64,000 nucleotides of DNA. Origin: Methylobacterium sp. Leaf118 (lineage in GTDB: Bacteria > Pseudomonadota > Alphaproteobacteria > Rhizobiales > Beijerinckiaceae). Below the pieces are notes generated by a model, which did no database searches, had not been told where the DNA came from, and saw only the letters and a list, made by a program, of their open reading frames with translations. The stretch lies in assembly GCF_920984675.1 (NCBI RefSeq), contig NZ_CAKLBV010000013.1, positions 1-64,000 on the forward strand. The letters run 5' to 3'. Positions 56,138 through 64,000 of the stretch are shown here, in pieces (position 1 is the first letter of the stretch; each line of letters starts with the position of its first letter). The position numbers were made by a program, and so were the translations under genes.

Positions 56138-56163
56138 ACACCGTCTTCGGTGTCTTGGACACC
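56138..56163. promoter_or_regulatory. Two mutually exclusive hairpins in the murC-murB spacer
   Basis: ACACCG-TCTT-CGGTGT (56138-56153) and GGTGTC-TTG-GACACC (56149-56163) share bases 56149-56153, so only one can form at a time. They lie within the 480-bp interval 55843-56322, which has no gene. The same interval contains a 13-bp direct repeat CGAAAGCGCCTCT at 56051-56063 and 56211-56223. An attenuator-like switch is possible but unproven. Confidence 0.4.
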
Positions 56164-56285
56164 TTCCTCGCCGCGACGAGCCCGCAGGGCGATGGTGCGG
56201 GGGCCTTTCCCGAAAGCGCCTCTCCCGGCCAAGCCCCCTCACCCCCGGCGGCCGCCTCGCTTCGGCGACGATGCGCTCACCGAAG

Positions 56286-56311
56286 CCCTCTTCCCGCCCG
56301 CGGGGAGGGGG
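56286..56311. promoter_or_regulatory. Foldback abutting the murB ribosome binding site
   Basis: CCCTCTTCCCGC (56286-56297) pairs with GCGGGGAGGGGG (56300-56311) with two G-U pairs. The right arm runs directly into the Shine-Dalgarno GGGAG (56311-56315) of murB, whose ATG is at 56323. Formation of the hairpin could affect ribosome access. Confidence 0.42.
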
Positions 56312-56322
56312 GGAGACACTGG

Positions 56323-57255
56323 ATGACCGCCTTTCCGAACCTTACCGACGCCCTCCGCGCCGCGGCTCCGAACCTCCGCGGAAGGCTCCTCGAGAACCAG
56401 TCGCTCGCCGACCTCACGTGGTTCCGCGTCGGCGGGCCGGCGCAGGTGCTGTTCAGCCCCGCCGACGAGGAGGATCTGTCTCAGTTCTTCGCCGCCCTCG
56501 ATCCCGCCGTGCCCGTCACCGTGATCGGGCTCGGCTCGAACCTGATCGTGCGCGACGGCGGCCTGCCCGGCGTGACGATCCGGCTCGGCGGCAAGGCGTT
56601 CGGCTCGGTCGCGATCGACGCGGAGACGATCCGGGCCGGCACCGCGGTGCCGGACATGCGCCTCGCCAAGACGGCGGCGGAAGCCAGCCTCGACGGCCTC
56701 GCCTTCTTCCGCGGCATCCCGGGCTCCGTCGGCGGGGCGCTGCGCATGAATGCGGGGGCGCATGGCGGTGAGACCACCGACGTGCTCACCGAGGCCCGCG
56801 GCATCGACCGCACGGGCGCGCTGCGCACCTTTACCCATGCCGAGATGGGGTTTCGCTATCGCCACTCCTCCGCGCCCGAGGACGTGATCTTCACGAGTGC
56901 GACCTTCCGGGGCCGGCCGGGCGACCGCGACATGATCGAGGCGGAGATGGAGCGGGTCACCGCCGCCCGCGAGGCCGCTCAGCCGATCCGCGAGCGCACC
57001 GGCGGCTCGACCTTCAAGAACCCGGAGGGCGGAAAGGCCTGGCAGCTCATCGACGCCGCCGGTTGCCGCGGATTGACCCGAGGCGGGGCCCAGGTCTCCG
57101 AGATGCACTGCAACTTCCTGATCAACCGCGGCGGCGCCACGGCGGCCGACATCGAGGGGCTCGGCGAGGAGGTCCGCCGCCGGGTTCGTGACCATGCGGG
57201 CGTCGACCTGCACTGGGAGATCAAGCGGATCGGCATCGCGGCGTCGTCCGCCTGA
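56323..57255 (+). CDS. murB: UDP-N-acetylenolpyruvoylglucosamine reductase
   Basis: The 310-residue flavoenzyme reduces UDP-GlcNAc-enolpyruvate to UDP-MurNAc. FAD-binding blocks [15 protein letters not shown] and [20 protein letters not shown], and the catalytic serine region [18 protein letters not shown], identify a type I/IIa MurB. ATG 56323 follows GGGAG; the open frame upstream is non-coding. It is followed 36 bp later by an SMI1/KNR4-fold gene and then ddl. Confidence 0.95.
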   Translation: MTAFPNLTDALRAAAPNLRGRLLENQSLADLTWFRVGGPAQVLFSPADEEDLSQFFAALDPAVPVTVIGLGSNLIVRDGGLPGVTIRLGGKAFGSVAIDAETIRAGTAVPDMRLAKTAAEASLDGLAFFRGIPGSVGGALRMNAGAHGGETTDVLTEARGIDRTGALRTFTHAEMGFRYRHSSAPEDVIFTSATFRGRPGDRDMIEAEMERVTAAREAAQPIRERTGGSTFKNPEGGKAWQLIDAAGCRGLTRGGAQVSEMHCNFLINRGGATAADIEGLGEEVRRRVRDHAGVDLHWEIKRIGIAASSA

Positions 57256-57291
57256 CCGATCCCGCGCTGGAGACCGGAGGAAGGACCATCG

Positions 57292-58182
57292 ATGGCCACG
57301 ACCGATCCCTCCGCCCTCGCGGCCGAACTCGGACGGCTCGTTGACGCGGTCGCCGCGGATGCCGACGTGGCGCGCACGGGCGGCGACAGCCTGCGCCTGC
57401 GGGCCCGGCTCGACCGCGCGTGGGATGGGGCGAAGCCCGGCGCCCCCCTCGATCCGGAGACCTCCGCGGCCCTGCGGCAGCGTCGCGAGGCCGTGCATGA
57501 CCGCCTCACCGCGCGCTTCGTCGTCCTGAGGGACCGGATCCCGGAGCCGGAGCCCCTCGTTCTCATCGATCCCGACGGCCCGACCCTCGCCTCGTTCTTC
57601 ACGGCGCCTGCGGCGGCGGACGGGACGGCCGAGGCGGAAGCGGCGATCCAAGCGGCCGAAACCCGCCTCGGGGTGACGCTGCCCGCAACGCTGAAGGACC
57701 TCTACCGGCGCCGGAACGACGGGGCGACGAACTTCGTCCTCGCCACGGAGTCCGCGGACGCACCCCTCCGGTTCGAGGGGGACGATGCCGTGCGCGCGGC
57801 CGACGCGCTCTGGCAGACGGTGCTGCCGGGCTTCGGCCTCGTCGCCCAGGAGCGGCTGGAGACCCTCGGCGCGATCCGTGACGGGATCGACTTCGGCGGC
57901 GACGAAGACAAATCCTGGCGCGCGGTCTTGCCCGGGATCGACCGCCTGATCCCGATCAGCGCTCACGGCTCCGACCTCTTTCTCTGCCTGAACGATGTCG
58001 CTCCGTCCGCCGGGCCGTCGGTGGTGCTGTTCGACGCGACGGCGACGGATGGCGGCCCCGGCCGCATCACCTTCCGCTGCCCCGATTTCGCGTGCTTCTG
58101 CGCGGGGCTTCGGCGGCCCGGCATCACCGTCGAGGACGGCGTCGCCCTGCGCGGCAGCCGGCTCCTCGGCGACGAGGCCTGA
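57292..58182 (+). CDS. SMI1/KNR4-domain protein inserted between murB and ddl
   Basis: The 296-residue cytosolic protein has an N-terminal helical region (1-100) and a C-terminal SMI1/KNR4-like domain (about 113-275). The domain starts with the hallmark IQAAETRLGVTLPATLKDLY followed by RRRNDGATNF and later LIPISAHGSDLFLCL. In yeast Knr4/Smi1 links cell-wall synthesis to signalling, and in bacteria the fold is widespread among toxin-immunity proteins. GGAGG precedes the ATG. Codon use and direction match the surrounding cell-wall genes, and spacers are short (36 and 64 bp), so it appears to be a member of the operon. Confidence 0.72.
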   Translation: MATTDPSALAAELGRLVDAVAADADVARTGGDSLRLRARLDRAWDGAKPGAPLDPETSAALRQRREAVHDRLTARFVVLRDRIPEPEPLVLIDPDGPTLASFFTAPAAADGTAEAEAAIQAAETRLGVTLPATLKDLYRRRNDGATNFVLATESADAPLRFEGDDAVRAADALWQTVLPGFGLVAQERLETLGAIRDGIDFGGDEDKSWRAVLPGIDRLIPISAHGSDLFLCLNDVAPSAGPSVVLFDATATDGGPGRITFRCPDFACFCAGLRRPGITVEDGVALRGSRLLGDEA

Positions 58183-58246
58183 CTTCTCTTAATCCCGCAC
58201 CATCGGGCGCCCGAGGCGCCTGCCCCCCCTGAAAGGCTCGAATCCG

Positions 58247-59170
58247 ATGTCCAAGCATGTCGCCGTCCTGATGGGCGGATGGTCCTCCGAGCGGGAGATC
58301 TCGCTGCGCTCCGGCAATGCCTGCGCCCGGGCGCTGGAAGGGGAGGGGTACCGGGTCACCCCCGTCGATGTGGGGTCCGACATCGCCACCGTGCTGACGG
58401 CGCTGGCGCCCGACGTGGCGCTGAACGCGCTGCACGGTCCAGCCGGCGAGGACGGGACGATCCAGGGCCTGCTCGAAATCCTGAAGATTCCCTACACCCA
58501 TTCCGGCGTGCTGGCCTCGGCGCTGGCCATGCACAAGGAGCGTGCCAAAACGGTCATGCGGGCGGCGGGGGTCTCGGTGCCGGACGGCCGCGTCGTTAAC
58601 CGACATGATGCAGCGAAGTCACACCCGTTAACCACGCCCTATGTCGTGAAGCCCATCGCCGAGGGCTCCTCCATGGGGGTCATCATCGTGCGCGATGGGC
58701 GCTCGCACCCGCCCCAGATCCTCGCCTCCGACGAATGGGTCTACGGGGAAGAAGTCCTTGCAGAGACTTACGTTGCCGGCCGCGAACTGACCTGCGCCGT
58801 GCTGGGCGATCGGGCGCTCGGGGTGACCGAGATCAAGCCCGTTTCAGGGGAGTGGTACGACTTCGACGCGAAGTACGCCGGAGGGGGGTCGATCCATGTG
58901 CTTCCGGCCGATCTTAAACCAAATCTTTACCAGCGTGTCCAAGAGTTGGCGTTAACGGCGCATCAAGCACTGGGATGCCGTGGCGTCAGCCGTGCCGACC
59001 TTCGTTACGACGACACGCCGGGGGGAACCGGCGCCCTCGTCGTCCTGGAGGTCAACACGCAGCCAGGGATGACCCAGACGAGCCTTGTGCCGGAGATCGC
59101 GGCCCACGCAGGCCTGAGTTTCGGTGAACTCGTCCGATGGATGGTGGAGGACGCTTCTCTCAACCGCTGA
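58247..59170 (+). CDS. ddl: D-alanine--D-alanine ligase
   Basis: The 307-residue ATP-grasp enzyme makes D-Ala-D-Ala for the peptidoglycan stem. Blocks HVAVLMGGWSSEREISLRSG, ALHGPAGEDGTIQGLLE, VVKPIAEGSSMGV and LEVNTQPGMTQTSL are complete. Part of the gene (58590-58960) contains several TTAA-bearing sequences against the GC bias. The final 34 bp overlap the ftsQ start, so the two are translationally coupled. Confidence 0.95.
   Translation: MSKHVAVLMGGWSSEREISLRSGNACARALEGEGYRVTPVDVGSDIATVLTALAPDVALNALHGPAGEDGTIQGLLEILKIPYTHSGVLASALAMHKERAKTVMRAAGVSVPDGRVVNRHDAAKSHPLTTPYVVKPIAEGSSMGVIIVRDGRSHPPQILASDEWVYGEEVLAETYVAGRELTCAVLGDRALGVTEIKPVSGEWYDFDAKYAGGGSIHVLPADLKPNLYQRVQELALTAHQALGCRGVSRADLRYDDTPGGTGALVVLEVNTQPGMTQTSLVPEIAAHAGLSFGELVRWMVEDASLNR
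58595..58956 (+). promoter_or_regulatory. Cluster of GTTAAC-type motifs inside ddl, ahead of ftsQ
   Basis: GTTAAC occurs at 58595-58600, 58627-58632 and 58951-58956, and TTAAACC at 58914-58920 is followed by TTTACC at 58926-58931. In this roughly 70 percent GC sequence such motifs stand out. In Caulobacter the ftsQA promoter is CtrA-controlled and lies within upstream coding sequence. A comparable promoter here is an inference from that precedent. Confidence 0.3.
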
Positions 59171-60075
59171 ACGCTTCCGGCTCGGCCGGCGGCGGCGGGA
59201 TCCTCGCGGGCCTTCGGCTCCCGCGGGTCCTGCGGCGGTTCTCGTCGGCCCGCCGTCTGCGGCCGGCGGTTCCGATTCAGGCGCGGGTTCCGCGTCTGGC
59301 CGGCACCGCCCTGGTCGCGGGGCTCGCCGGCAGCATCGCGCTCGCCGGGTTCGTGGCGAGCGGGCGCTACGACGCCTTCACCGCCGAGAACGGGCGGCCC
59401 CTCGACATCCTGGCCCGGCTCGCGGGCTTCGGCGTCGACCGGGTGACCATCTCGGGCATCTCGCGGATGTATGAACGCGAGGTCCTGGGAGCGGCCGGAA
59501 TCGACTGGCGCTCCTCCGTGCCGTTCCTCGACGTCGAGGCGACCCGGGCGCGCCTGCTCGCCGAACCGCTGATCGCCAGCGTCTCGGTGCGCAAGCTCTA
59601 TCCCAACGAGATCGTGATCACGCAGGTCGAGCGGGAGCCCGCCGCGCTGTGGCAGCGCAACGGGGAGATCCAGGTCATCGCCGCCGACGGCACCGTCATC
59701 GATGAGATGCGCGACGAGCGCTACGTCACCCTGCCTCTGGTCGTCGGCGAGGGCGCCAACGCTCGCCTGACCGAATACCTCGCGCTGATCGAAGCGGCCG
59801 GCCCCCTGGGCGCCCGCATCAAGGCCGGCACCTTCGTTTCCGGCCGGCGCTGGACGCTCAAGCTCGACGGCGTCGACGTGCGCCTGCCCGAGAGCGGCGC
59901 GGCCGAGGCTCTGGCCCGCCTGGTGCGGATCGAGCGCGAGAGCCGCATCCTCGAGAAGGACATCATCGCCGTGGACCTGCGCATGGCCGACCGCGTCGTG
60001 GTGCGCCTCACGGAGGAGGCCGCCGCCGCCCGCGCCGAGAGCCGCAAGAAGCCGAAGAAGGGGACGCCCACATGA
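59137..60075 (+). CDS. ftsQ: Cell-division protein FtsQ
   Basis: The 312-residue bitopic protein has a cytoplasmic N-terminus of about 55 residues, one transmembrane helix (GTALVAGLAGSIALAGFV), a POTRA domain (about 95-168, FGVDRVTISGISRMYEREVLG) and the FtsQ/DivIB beta domain (LYPNEIVITQVEREPAALWQRNG). It links early and late divisome proteins in the periplasm. ATG 59137 lies inside ddl, overlapping it by 34 bp. The Lys/Arg-rich tail is common in alphaproteobacteria. Confidence 0.93.
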   Translation: MDGGGRFSQPLNASGSAGGGGILAGLRLPRVLRRFSSARRLRPAVPIQARVPRLAGTALVAGLAGSIALAGFVASGRYDAFTAENGRPLDILARLAGFGVDRVTISGISRMYEREVLGAAGIDWRSSVPFLDVEATRARLLAEPLIASVSVRKLYPNEIVITQVEREPAALWQRNGEIQVIAADGTVIDEMRDERYVTLPLVVGEGANARLTEYLALIEAAGPLGARIKAGTFVSGRRWTLKLDGVDVRLPESGAAEALARLVRIERESRILEKDIIAVDLRMADRVVVRLTEEAAAARAESRKKPKKGTPT

Positions 60076-60134
60076 GCGCCCCCCGTTCAGACTCCCTCGC
60101 CGTGTCCCTCCGTGCAGCTGCCGAGTAGCGTCCG

Positions 60135-61457
60135 ATGCAGACCCCCCACTGCCTCACGCCGCGCCTGAAGCCGCTCTCCGCCCGCCGGAGCGCGACGCTC
60201 TCGGTGCTCGACATCGGCACCAGCAAGGTCGTGTGCCTCATCGCCGAGCTGCAGCCGGCCGAGCAGCTCTCCACCCTGCGCGGACGCACCCATCTCGCCC
60301 GCATCATCGGCATCGGCCACCAGCGCTCCCTGGGGCTGAAGGGCGGCGCCATCGTCGATCTCGAAGCCGCTGAGGGCGCGATCCGGCAGGCGGTCCACGC
60401 CGCCGAGCGGATGGCGAAGGCCGAGGTGCAGTCGGTCATCGTCAACATCTCCGGCGGGCGGGTCGCCTCCCAGCATTTCGAGGCCCGCGTCGCCGTCCGC
60501 TCCGGCACCGTGACCGGCGCCGACGTGGAGCGCGTGCTCGAGACGGCGAGCGCCCACGGCGTCAGCCCGGGCCGGGCCGTGCTCCACGCCCTGCCGATCG
60601 GTTACGCGCTCGACGGCCAGGGTGCGGTGATCGACCCCTCCGGCATGATCGGCGAGGCCCTCGGCGTCGACCTTCACGTCGTCACCGCGGAGGCGGCGGC
60701 CGCCCGCAACCTCATGCTCGCGGTGGAGCATTGCCATCTTGGCGTCGATGCCGTGATCGCCACGCCCTACGCCGCGGGCCTCTCGGCCCTGGTCGACGAC
60801 GAGGCGGAACTCGGCTGCGCCGTGGTCGACATGGGCGGCGGCACCACCAGCGTCGGCGTGTTCACCGGCGGCCACCTCGTCCATTGCGACGCGGTCGCGG
60901 TCGGCGGCCACCACGTCACCATGGACATCGCCCGCGGGCTCTCCACCCGGGTCTCCGTCGCCGAGCGGCTGAAGACGCTCTACGGCTCGGCCATCGCCAC
61001 CCCCTCCGACGAGCGCGACATGATCGCCGTCCACGGCGTCGGCGAGGACGAGGGCGAGGCCCCCTCCCACGTGCCGCGCTCGCAGCTCGTGCGCATCGTC
61101 AAGCCGCGGGTCGAGGAGGTGCTCGAGCTCGTGCGCGACCGCCTCAACGGGGCGGGCTTCGGCGCCCAGGCCGGGCGCCGGGTGATCCTCACCGGTGGGG
61201 CGAGCCAGCTCGTCGGCCTGCCGGAGACGGCCCGCCGCATCCTCCAGGGTCAGGTCCGGATCGGGCGTCCGCTCGGCATCCGCGGCCTGCCGGACGCCGC
61301 CAAGGGCCCGGCCTTCTCGGCCGCGGTCGGCCTGCTGGTCTACCCGCAGGTCGCCCATGCGGAGCATTTCGAGCCACGGGGGCAGGGCGCCTTCGCCGGC
61401 ACGGGAACGGACGGATACTTCTCGCGGGTCGGTCGCTGGATCCGCGAAAGCTTCTGA
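60135..61457 (+). CDS. ftsA: Cell-division actin homologue FtsA
   Basis: The 440-residue protein is the membrane tether of the FtsZ ring. Actin-fold phosphate loops are SVLDIGTSKVVCLIAEL and VVDMGGGTTSVGVFTGG, with adenosine motif RRVILTGGASQLVGL. The C-terminal amphipathic membrane-binding helix appears as RVGRWIRESF. It lies 59 bp after ftsQ and 108 bp before ftsZ in the standard order. Confidence 0.96.
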   Translation: MQTPHCLTPRLKPLSARRSATLSVLDIGTSKVVCLIAELQPAEQLSTLRGRTHLARIIGIGHQRSLGLKGGAIVDLEAAEGAIRQAVHAAERMAKAEVQSVIVNISGGRVASQHFEARVAVRSGTVTGADVERVLETASAHGVSPGRAVLHALPIGYALDGQGAVIDPSGMIGEALGVDLHVVTAEAAAARNLMLAVEHCHLGVDAVIATPYAAGLSALVDDEAELGCAVVDMGGGTTSVGVFTGGHLVHCDAVAVGGHHVTMDIARGLSTRVSVAERLKTLYGSAIATPSDERDMIAVHGVGEDEGEAPSHVPRSQLVRIVKPRVEEVLELVRDRLNGAGFGAQAGRRVILTGGASQLVGLPETARRILQGQVRIGRPLGIRGLPDAAKGPAFSAAVGLLVYPQVAHAEHFEPRGQGAFAGTGTDGYFSRVGRWIRESF

Positions 61458-61565
61458 GAACAGCCGCGCCGCCGCAAGGCCAAGCGCGGGACAAGAAGAA
61501 CAGGGCAGGCGTCCCCAGGGCGTCGCACAGGCAATCGTTCAAAAAGTCACGAAGGGCACGACCAC

Positions 61566-63329
61566 ATGGCCATCTCTCTTCAGGCTCCGGACATCCGGGA
61601 ACTCAAGCCCCGCATCACCGTCTTCGGTGTCGGCGGCGCGGGCGGCAACGCCGTCAACAACATGATCGAGTCGGGCCTGCTGGGCTGCGAGTTCGTCGTG
61701 GCCAACACCGACGCCCAGGCGCTCACCTCCTCGAAGGCCGAGCGGGTGATCCAGATGGGCATCGGCGTGACCCAGGGCCTCGGCGCCGGCTCGCATCCGG
61801 AAGTCGGCTCGGCGGCGGCCGAGGAGGTGATCGACGAGATCCGCGATCAGCTCTCGGGCGCCCACATGGCCTTCATCACCGCCGGCATGGGCGGCGGCAC
61901 CGGCACGGGCGCGGCTCCGGTCATCGCCCGGGCGGCGCGGGACATGGGCATCCTGACGGTCGGCGTCGTGACGAAGCCCTTCCAGTTCGAGGGCATGCGC
62001 CGGATGCGCACGGCCGAGGCCGGCATCCAGGAGCTTCAGGCGGCGGTCGACACCCTGATCGTGATCCCGAACCAGAACCTGTTCCGGGTCGCCAACGAGA
62101 AGACCACCTTCGCCGACGCCTTCGCGATGGCCGACCAGGTGCTCTATTCGGGCGTGGCCTGCATCACCGACCTCATGGTCAAGGAAGGCCTGATCAACCT
62201 CGACTTCGCCGACGTGCGCGCGATCATGCGCGGCATGGGCAAGGCGATGATGGGCACCGGCGAGGCCTCCGGTGAGAACCGCGCCAACCGCGCGGCCGAA
62301 GCCGCCATCGCCAACCCCCTCCTCGACGACGTGTCGATGAAGGGCGCGCGCGGCCTGTTGATCTCGATCACGGGCGGTTCCGACCTCACCCTCTACGAGC
62401 TCGACGAGGCCGCCACCCGCATCCGCGAGGAGGTCGATCAGGACGCCAACATCATCCTGGGCGCCACCTTCGACGAGAGCCTCGACGGCATCATCCGCGT
62501 GTCGGTGGTCGCCACCGGGATCGAGCCGGCGCTGATCTCGGCCGATTCCCCGAACAACCCGGAGATCGCCCAGACTGAGCAGCGTATCGCCGAGGTCGCC
62601 GAGCGTCTGCGGGCCGAGGCCCGTGCTCGCGCCTCCGCCGCGCTCTCGCCCGCGAGCCAGACCGCCGCGCCGCTCCACGTCCAGCGCCCGGCGCCCGAGC
62701 CGCAGCATGCCCCGGCGCCCGCGCCGCGGCCGGCCATGCCCGAGGCGGTCGCCCCCGAGCCCGTGCGGGCCGAGCCCCTGCGGGCCGAACCCGCCCCGAT
62801 GATGCACCACCACGACGTGGTGCTGACTCAGGCGCCCGCCCGCGCCGCGGTGCCGGCCTATGAGCCGCCGGCCCCGCACCTCCCGGCGCCGGAAGTCGCC
62901 CCGCTCGCCGCCGGCCCCTACGTGCCGCCGCGCCCGCAGCTCGCCCGTCCGCCCCGGATGCCGCAGATCTCGGACCTGCCGCCCCACACCCAGGCGCAGA
63001 TCCTCCGGAGCCGCGGCGACGAGGCGCCCGCCGAGCCCGCCCAGGACTCGAAGCGCATGACCCTGCTGCGCCGCCTCGCCACCGTCGGGTTCGGCGGTCG
63101 CCGGGACGAGGTCGAGGCCGCGCCGCTGCCGCCGGTTCGCGCCCAGGCCCCGGCGCCGACCATGCCGGCGCCCCGCGTCGAACACGCGGTCCGCGCGCCC
63201 GCCCCGCAAGCGCCGCAATACCGCCCGGCCCAGGGCAACCTCGACGCCCAGGGCCGCGCCCTGCCGCCGCGGATGATGGAAGACGACCAGCTCGAAATCC
63301 CCGCCTTCCTCCGCCGCCAGGCGAACTGA
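61566..63329 (+). CDS. ftsZ: Tubulin-like cell-division GTPase FtsZ
   Basis: The 587-residue protein polymerises into the Z-ring. The GTPase domain (about 15-320) contains [14 protein letters not shown] and the tubulin signature [11 protein letters not shown] near 109-119, with synergy-loop [12 protein letters not shown] long Pro/Ala-rich linker (about 330-570) with repeats such as [12 protein letters not shown] leads to the conserved C-terminal peptide [12 protein letters not shown] that binds FtsA and other partners. Long linkers of this sort are typical of Rhizobiales and Caulobacter FtsZ. GAAGGG precedes the ATG. Confidence 0.97.
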   Translation: MAISLQAPDIRELKPRITVFGVGGAGGNAVNNMIESGLLGCEFVVANTDAQALTSSKAERVIQMGIGVTQGLGAGSHPEVGSAAAEEVIDEIRDQLSGAHMAFITAGMGGGTGTGAAPVIARAARDMGILTVGVVTKPFQFEGMRRMRTAEAGIQELQAAVDTLIVIPNQNLFRVANEKTTFADAFAMADQVLYSGVACITDLMVKEGLINLDFADVRAIMRGMGKAMMGTGEASGENRANRAAEAAIANPLLDDVSMKGARGLLISITGGSDLTLYELDEAATRIREEVDQDANIILGATFDESLDGIIRVSVVATGIEPALISADSPNNPEIAQTEQRIAEVAERLRAEARARASAALSPASQTAAPLHVQRPAPEPQHAPAPAPRPAMPEAVAPEPVRAEPLRAEPAPMMHHHDVVLTQAPARAAVPAYEPPAPHLPAPEVAPLAAGPYVPPRPQLARPPRMPQISDLPPHTQAQILRSRGDEAPAEPAQDSKRMTLLRRLATVGFGGRRDEVEAAPLPPVRAQAPAPTMPAPRVEHAVRAPAPQAPQYRPAQGNLDAQGRALPPRMMEDDQLEIPAFLRRQAN

Positions 63330-63330
63330 T

Positions 63331-63358
63331 GACGGGCTGACGCTGCGCGTCAGCCGTC
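63331..63358 (+). terminator. First hairpin after ftsZ
   Basis: GGCTGACGC (63335-63343) pairs perfectly with GCGTCAGCC (63347-63355) around TGC; GAC/GTC extends it outward past one bulged G. It begins at the ftsZ stop. A second hairpin follows. Confidence 0.6.
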
Positions 63359-63380
63359 ACTGGGGTATTTCGGCCACAGG

Positions 63381-63406
63381 CCCGGGACCGAAAGGTCCCG
63401 GGTTTT
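63381..63406 (+). terminator. Rho-independent terminator of the ftsW-ftsZ operon
   Basis: CCCGGGACC (63381-63389) pairs perfectly with GGTCCCGGG (63394-63402) around a GAAA tetraloop, followed by TTTT. This is a classic intrinsic terminator and separates ftsZ from lpxC. Confidence 0.85.
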
Positions 63407-63491
63407 GCTGCTTGTTAACCCGTTGCTGATAAAAGGCGTTTCAGAAATCGTGGCGAAACCGTGGCTGTAACAGATCGTAAGAATCCGTGAT

Positions 63492-63520
63492 TTGGCCGGT
63501 CTGTGCACCGCAGCTATACA
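63492..63520 (+). promoter_or_regulatory. Promoter of lpxC
   Basis: TTGGCC (63492-63497) and TATACA (63515-63520) are 17 bp apart in the AT-richer stretch behind the ftsZ terminator. The transcript would have a leader of about 130 nt before the lpxC ATG at 63657. No gene is present in 63407-63656. Confidence 0.48.
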
Positions 63521-63656
63521 CACCTTCGGAACGACAGAAGGCGTGTCGGCCACTCGGCCGGTCGCGCTCGCAGAGGCTCCAAGCAGCGGACGGACTTCCA
63601 CCAACGCGCCCCTGAAACGGGGCAGCGCGTGCAGGATCCTGGCCGAGGGCTAAGGT

Positions 63657-64000
63657 ATGCGGACGAACCAACAAACAACGATCAAGACGTCCGTGACCCT
63701 CACGGGAATCGGCGTCCACTCCGGGAACCCGGCGGAGATCACTCTCCATCCCGCGCCCGCCAATCATGGCATCAGCTTCCTCCGGACCGGGACGCCCACC
63801 GGGAACGACCGGATCATCAGGGCCCACTACGCCTGCGTCTCCGCGACGGAACTCTGCACCGTCGTCGGCGACAACGAGACCGGCGCCGTCGCCACCATCG
63901 AGCACCTGATGTCCGCCCTCTACGGATTGGGCGTCGACAACGTGCTGGTCGAGATCGATGGGCCCGAGATGCCGATCCTCGACGGCAGCGCCCGCCCCTT
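63657..64000 (+). CDS. lpxC: UDP-3-O-acyl-N-acetylglucosamine deacetylase LpxC (truncated by the window edge)
   Basis: The first 114 residues are visible. They begin MRTNQQTTIKTSVTLTGIGV, continue with HSGNPAEITLHPAPANHGI, and reach the zinc-ligand block TIEHLMSALYGLGVDN and IDGPEMPILDGSARPF. These match LpxC, the committed zinc deacetylase of lipid A synthesis. GAGGG lies 7 bp before ATG 63657. It follows ftsZ behind a terminator and has its own promoter candidate. Confidence 0.96.
   Translation, partial: MRTNQQTTIKTSVTLTGIGVHSGNPAEITLHPAPANHGISFLRTGTPTGNDRIIRAHYACVSATELCTVVGDNETGAVATIEHLMSALYGLGVDNVLVEIDGPEMPILDGSARP

Overview
This window is very GC-rich chromosomal DNA from an alphaproteobacterium, most likely a Methylobacteriaceae member (Methylobacterium/Methylorubrum). 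That placement is inferred from gene content and composition, not from a marker search. Supporting signs are a MucR/Ros regulator, an HWE-family histidine kinase, a three-subunit proton-translocating transhydrogenase preceded by a small aa3 oxidase subunit IV, BTLCP-type cysteine peptidases, and a Rhizobiales-like mur/fts block ending ftsQ-ftsA-ftsZ-lpxC. I see no IS element, phage gene, CRISPR array or rRNA operon. Coding density is high, and the accessory character comes from small regulatory and secreted genes.

Layout. 0-6.3 kb: end of a secreted protein, an NtrC-type sigma-54 response regulator, an M3 oligopeptidase, an ABC1/UbiB-like kinase and an oxidase subunit IV-like protein. 6.3-11.6 kb: pntAA-pntAB-pntB, recJ and a tRNA-Tyr gene with a clear promoter. 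11.8-13.4 kb: a Crp/Fnr regulator and a compact HWE kinase. 13.5-19.9 kb: tamA-tamB, the outer-membrane translocation and assembly module. 20-25.7 kb, minus strand: a membrane adenylate cyclase, a class A PBP, a membrane-anchored Mrr-like nuclease and a MucR homologue with a degraded zinc site. 26-29.7 kb: a class II aldolase, a very small HTH-like gene, and an SDR/HxlR/quinone-oxidoreductase locus with a clear operator candidate. 30-36.1 kb: guaA, a small secreted protein, a CBS-domain protein behind an unusual 63-nt foldback, the folE-hisI-patatin operon, and a NifU-like/yidD pair. 36.2-41.8 kb, all minus: a Tim44-like protein, a PAS kinase, two tandem LapG-type cysteine peptidases, a double-PilZ protein and a PAS protein. 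42-50 kb: a rhomboid protease, an outer-membrane MetA-like protein ending in 20-bp tandem repeats, an esterase, an RsmB-type methyltransferase that appears to use a CTG start, a small lipoprotein, a PanE-like reductase and two tandem secreted paralogues. 50.1-64 kb: guaB divergent from ftsW-murG-murC-murB-(SMI1/KNR4)-ddl-ftsQ-ftsA-ftsZ-lpxC.

How the parts connect. Envelope biogenesis dominates: TamAB, PBP1A, the mur/fts genes, lpxC, YidD, rhomboid and the LapG-like peptidases. A second theme is redox and nucleotide supply: transhydrogenase, guaA, guaB, folE and hisI. The most notable points are an SMI1/KNR4-fold gene inside the division cluster, loss of the usual upstream half of that cluster beside guaB, an HxlR regulator with a cysteine at position 6 facing a quinone oxidoreductase, and several non-coding foldbacks that no gene explains.
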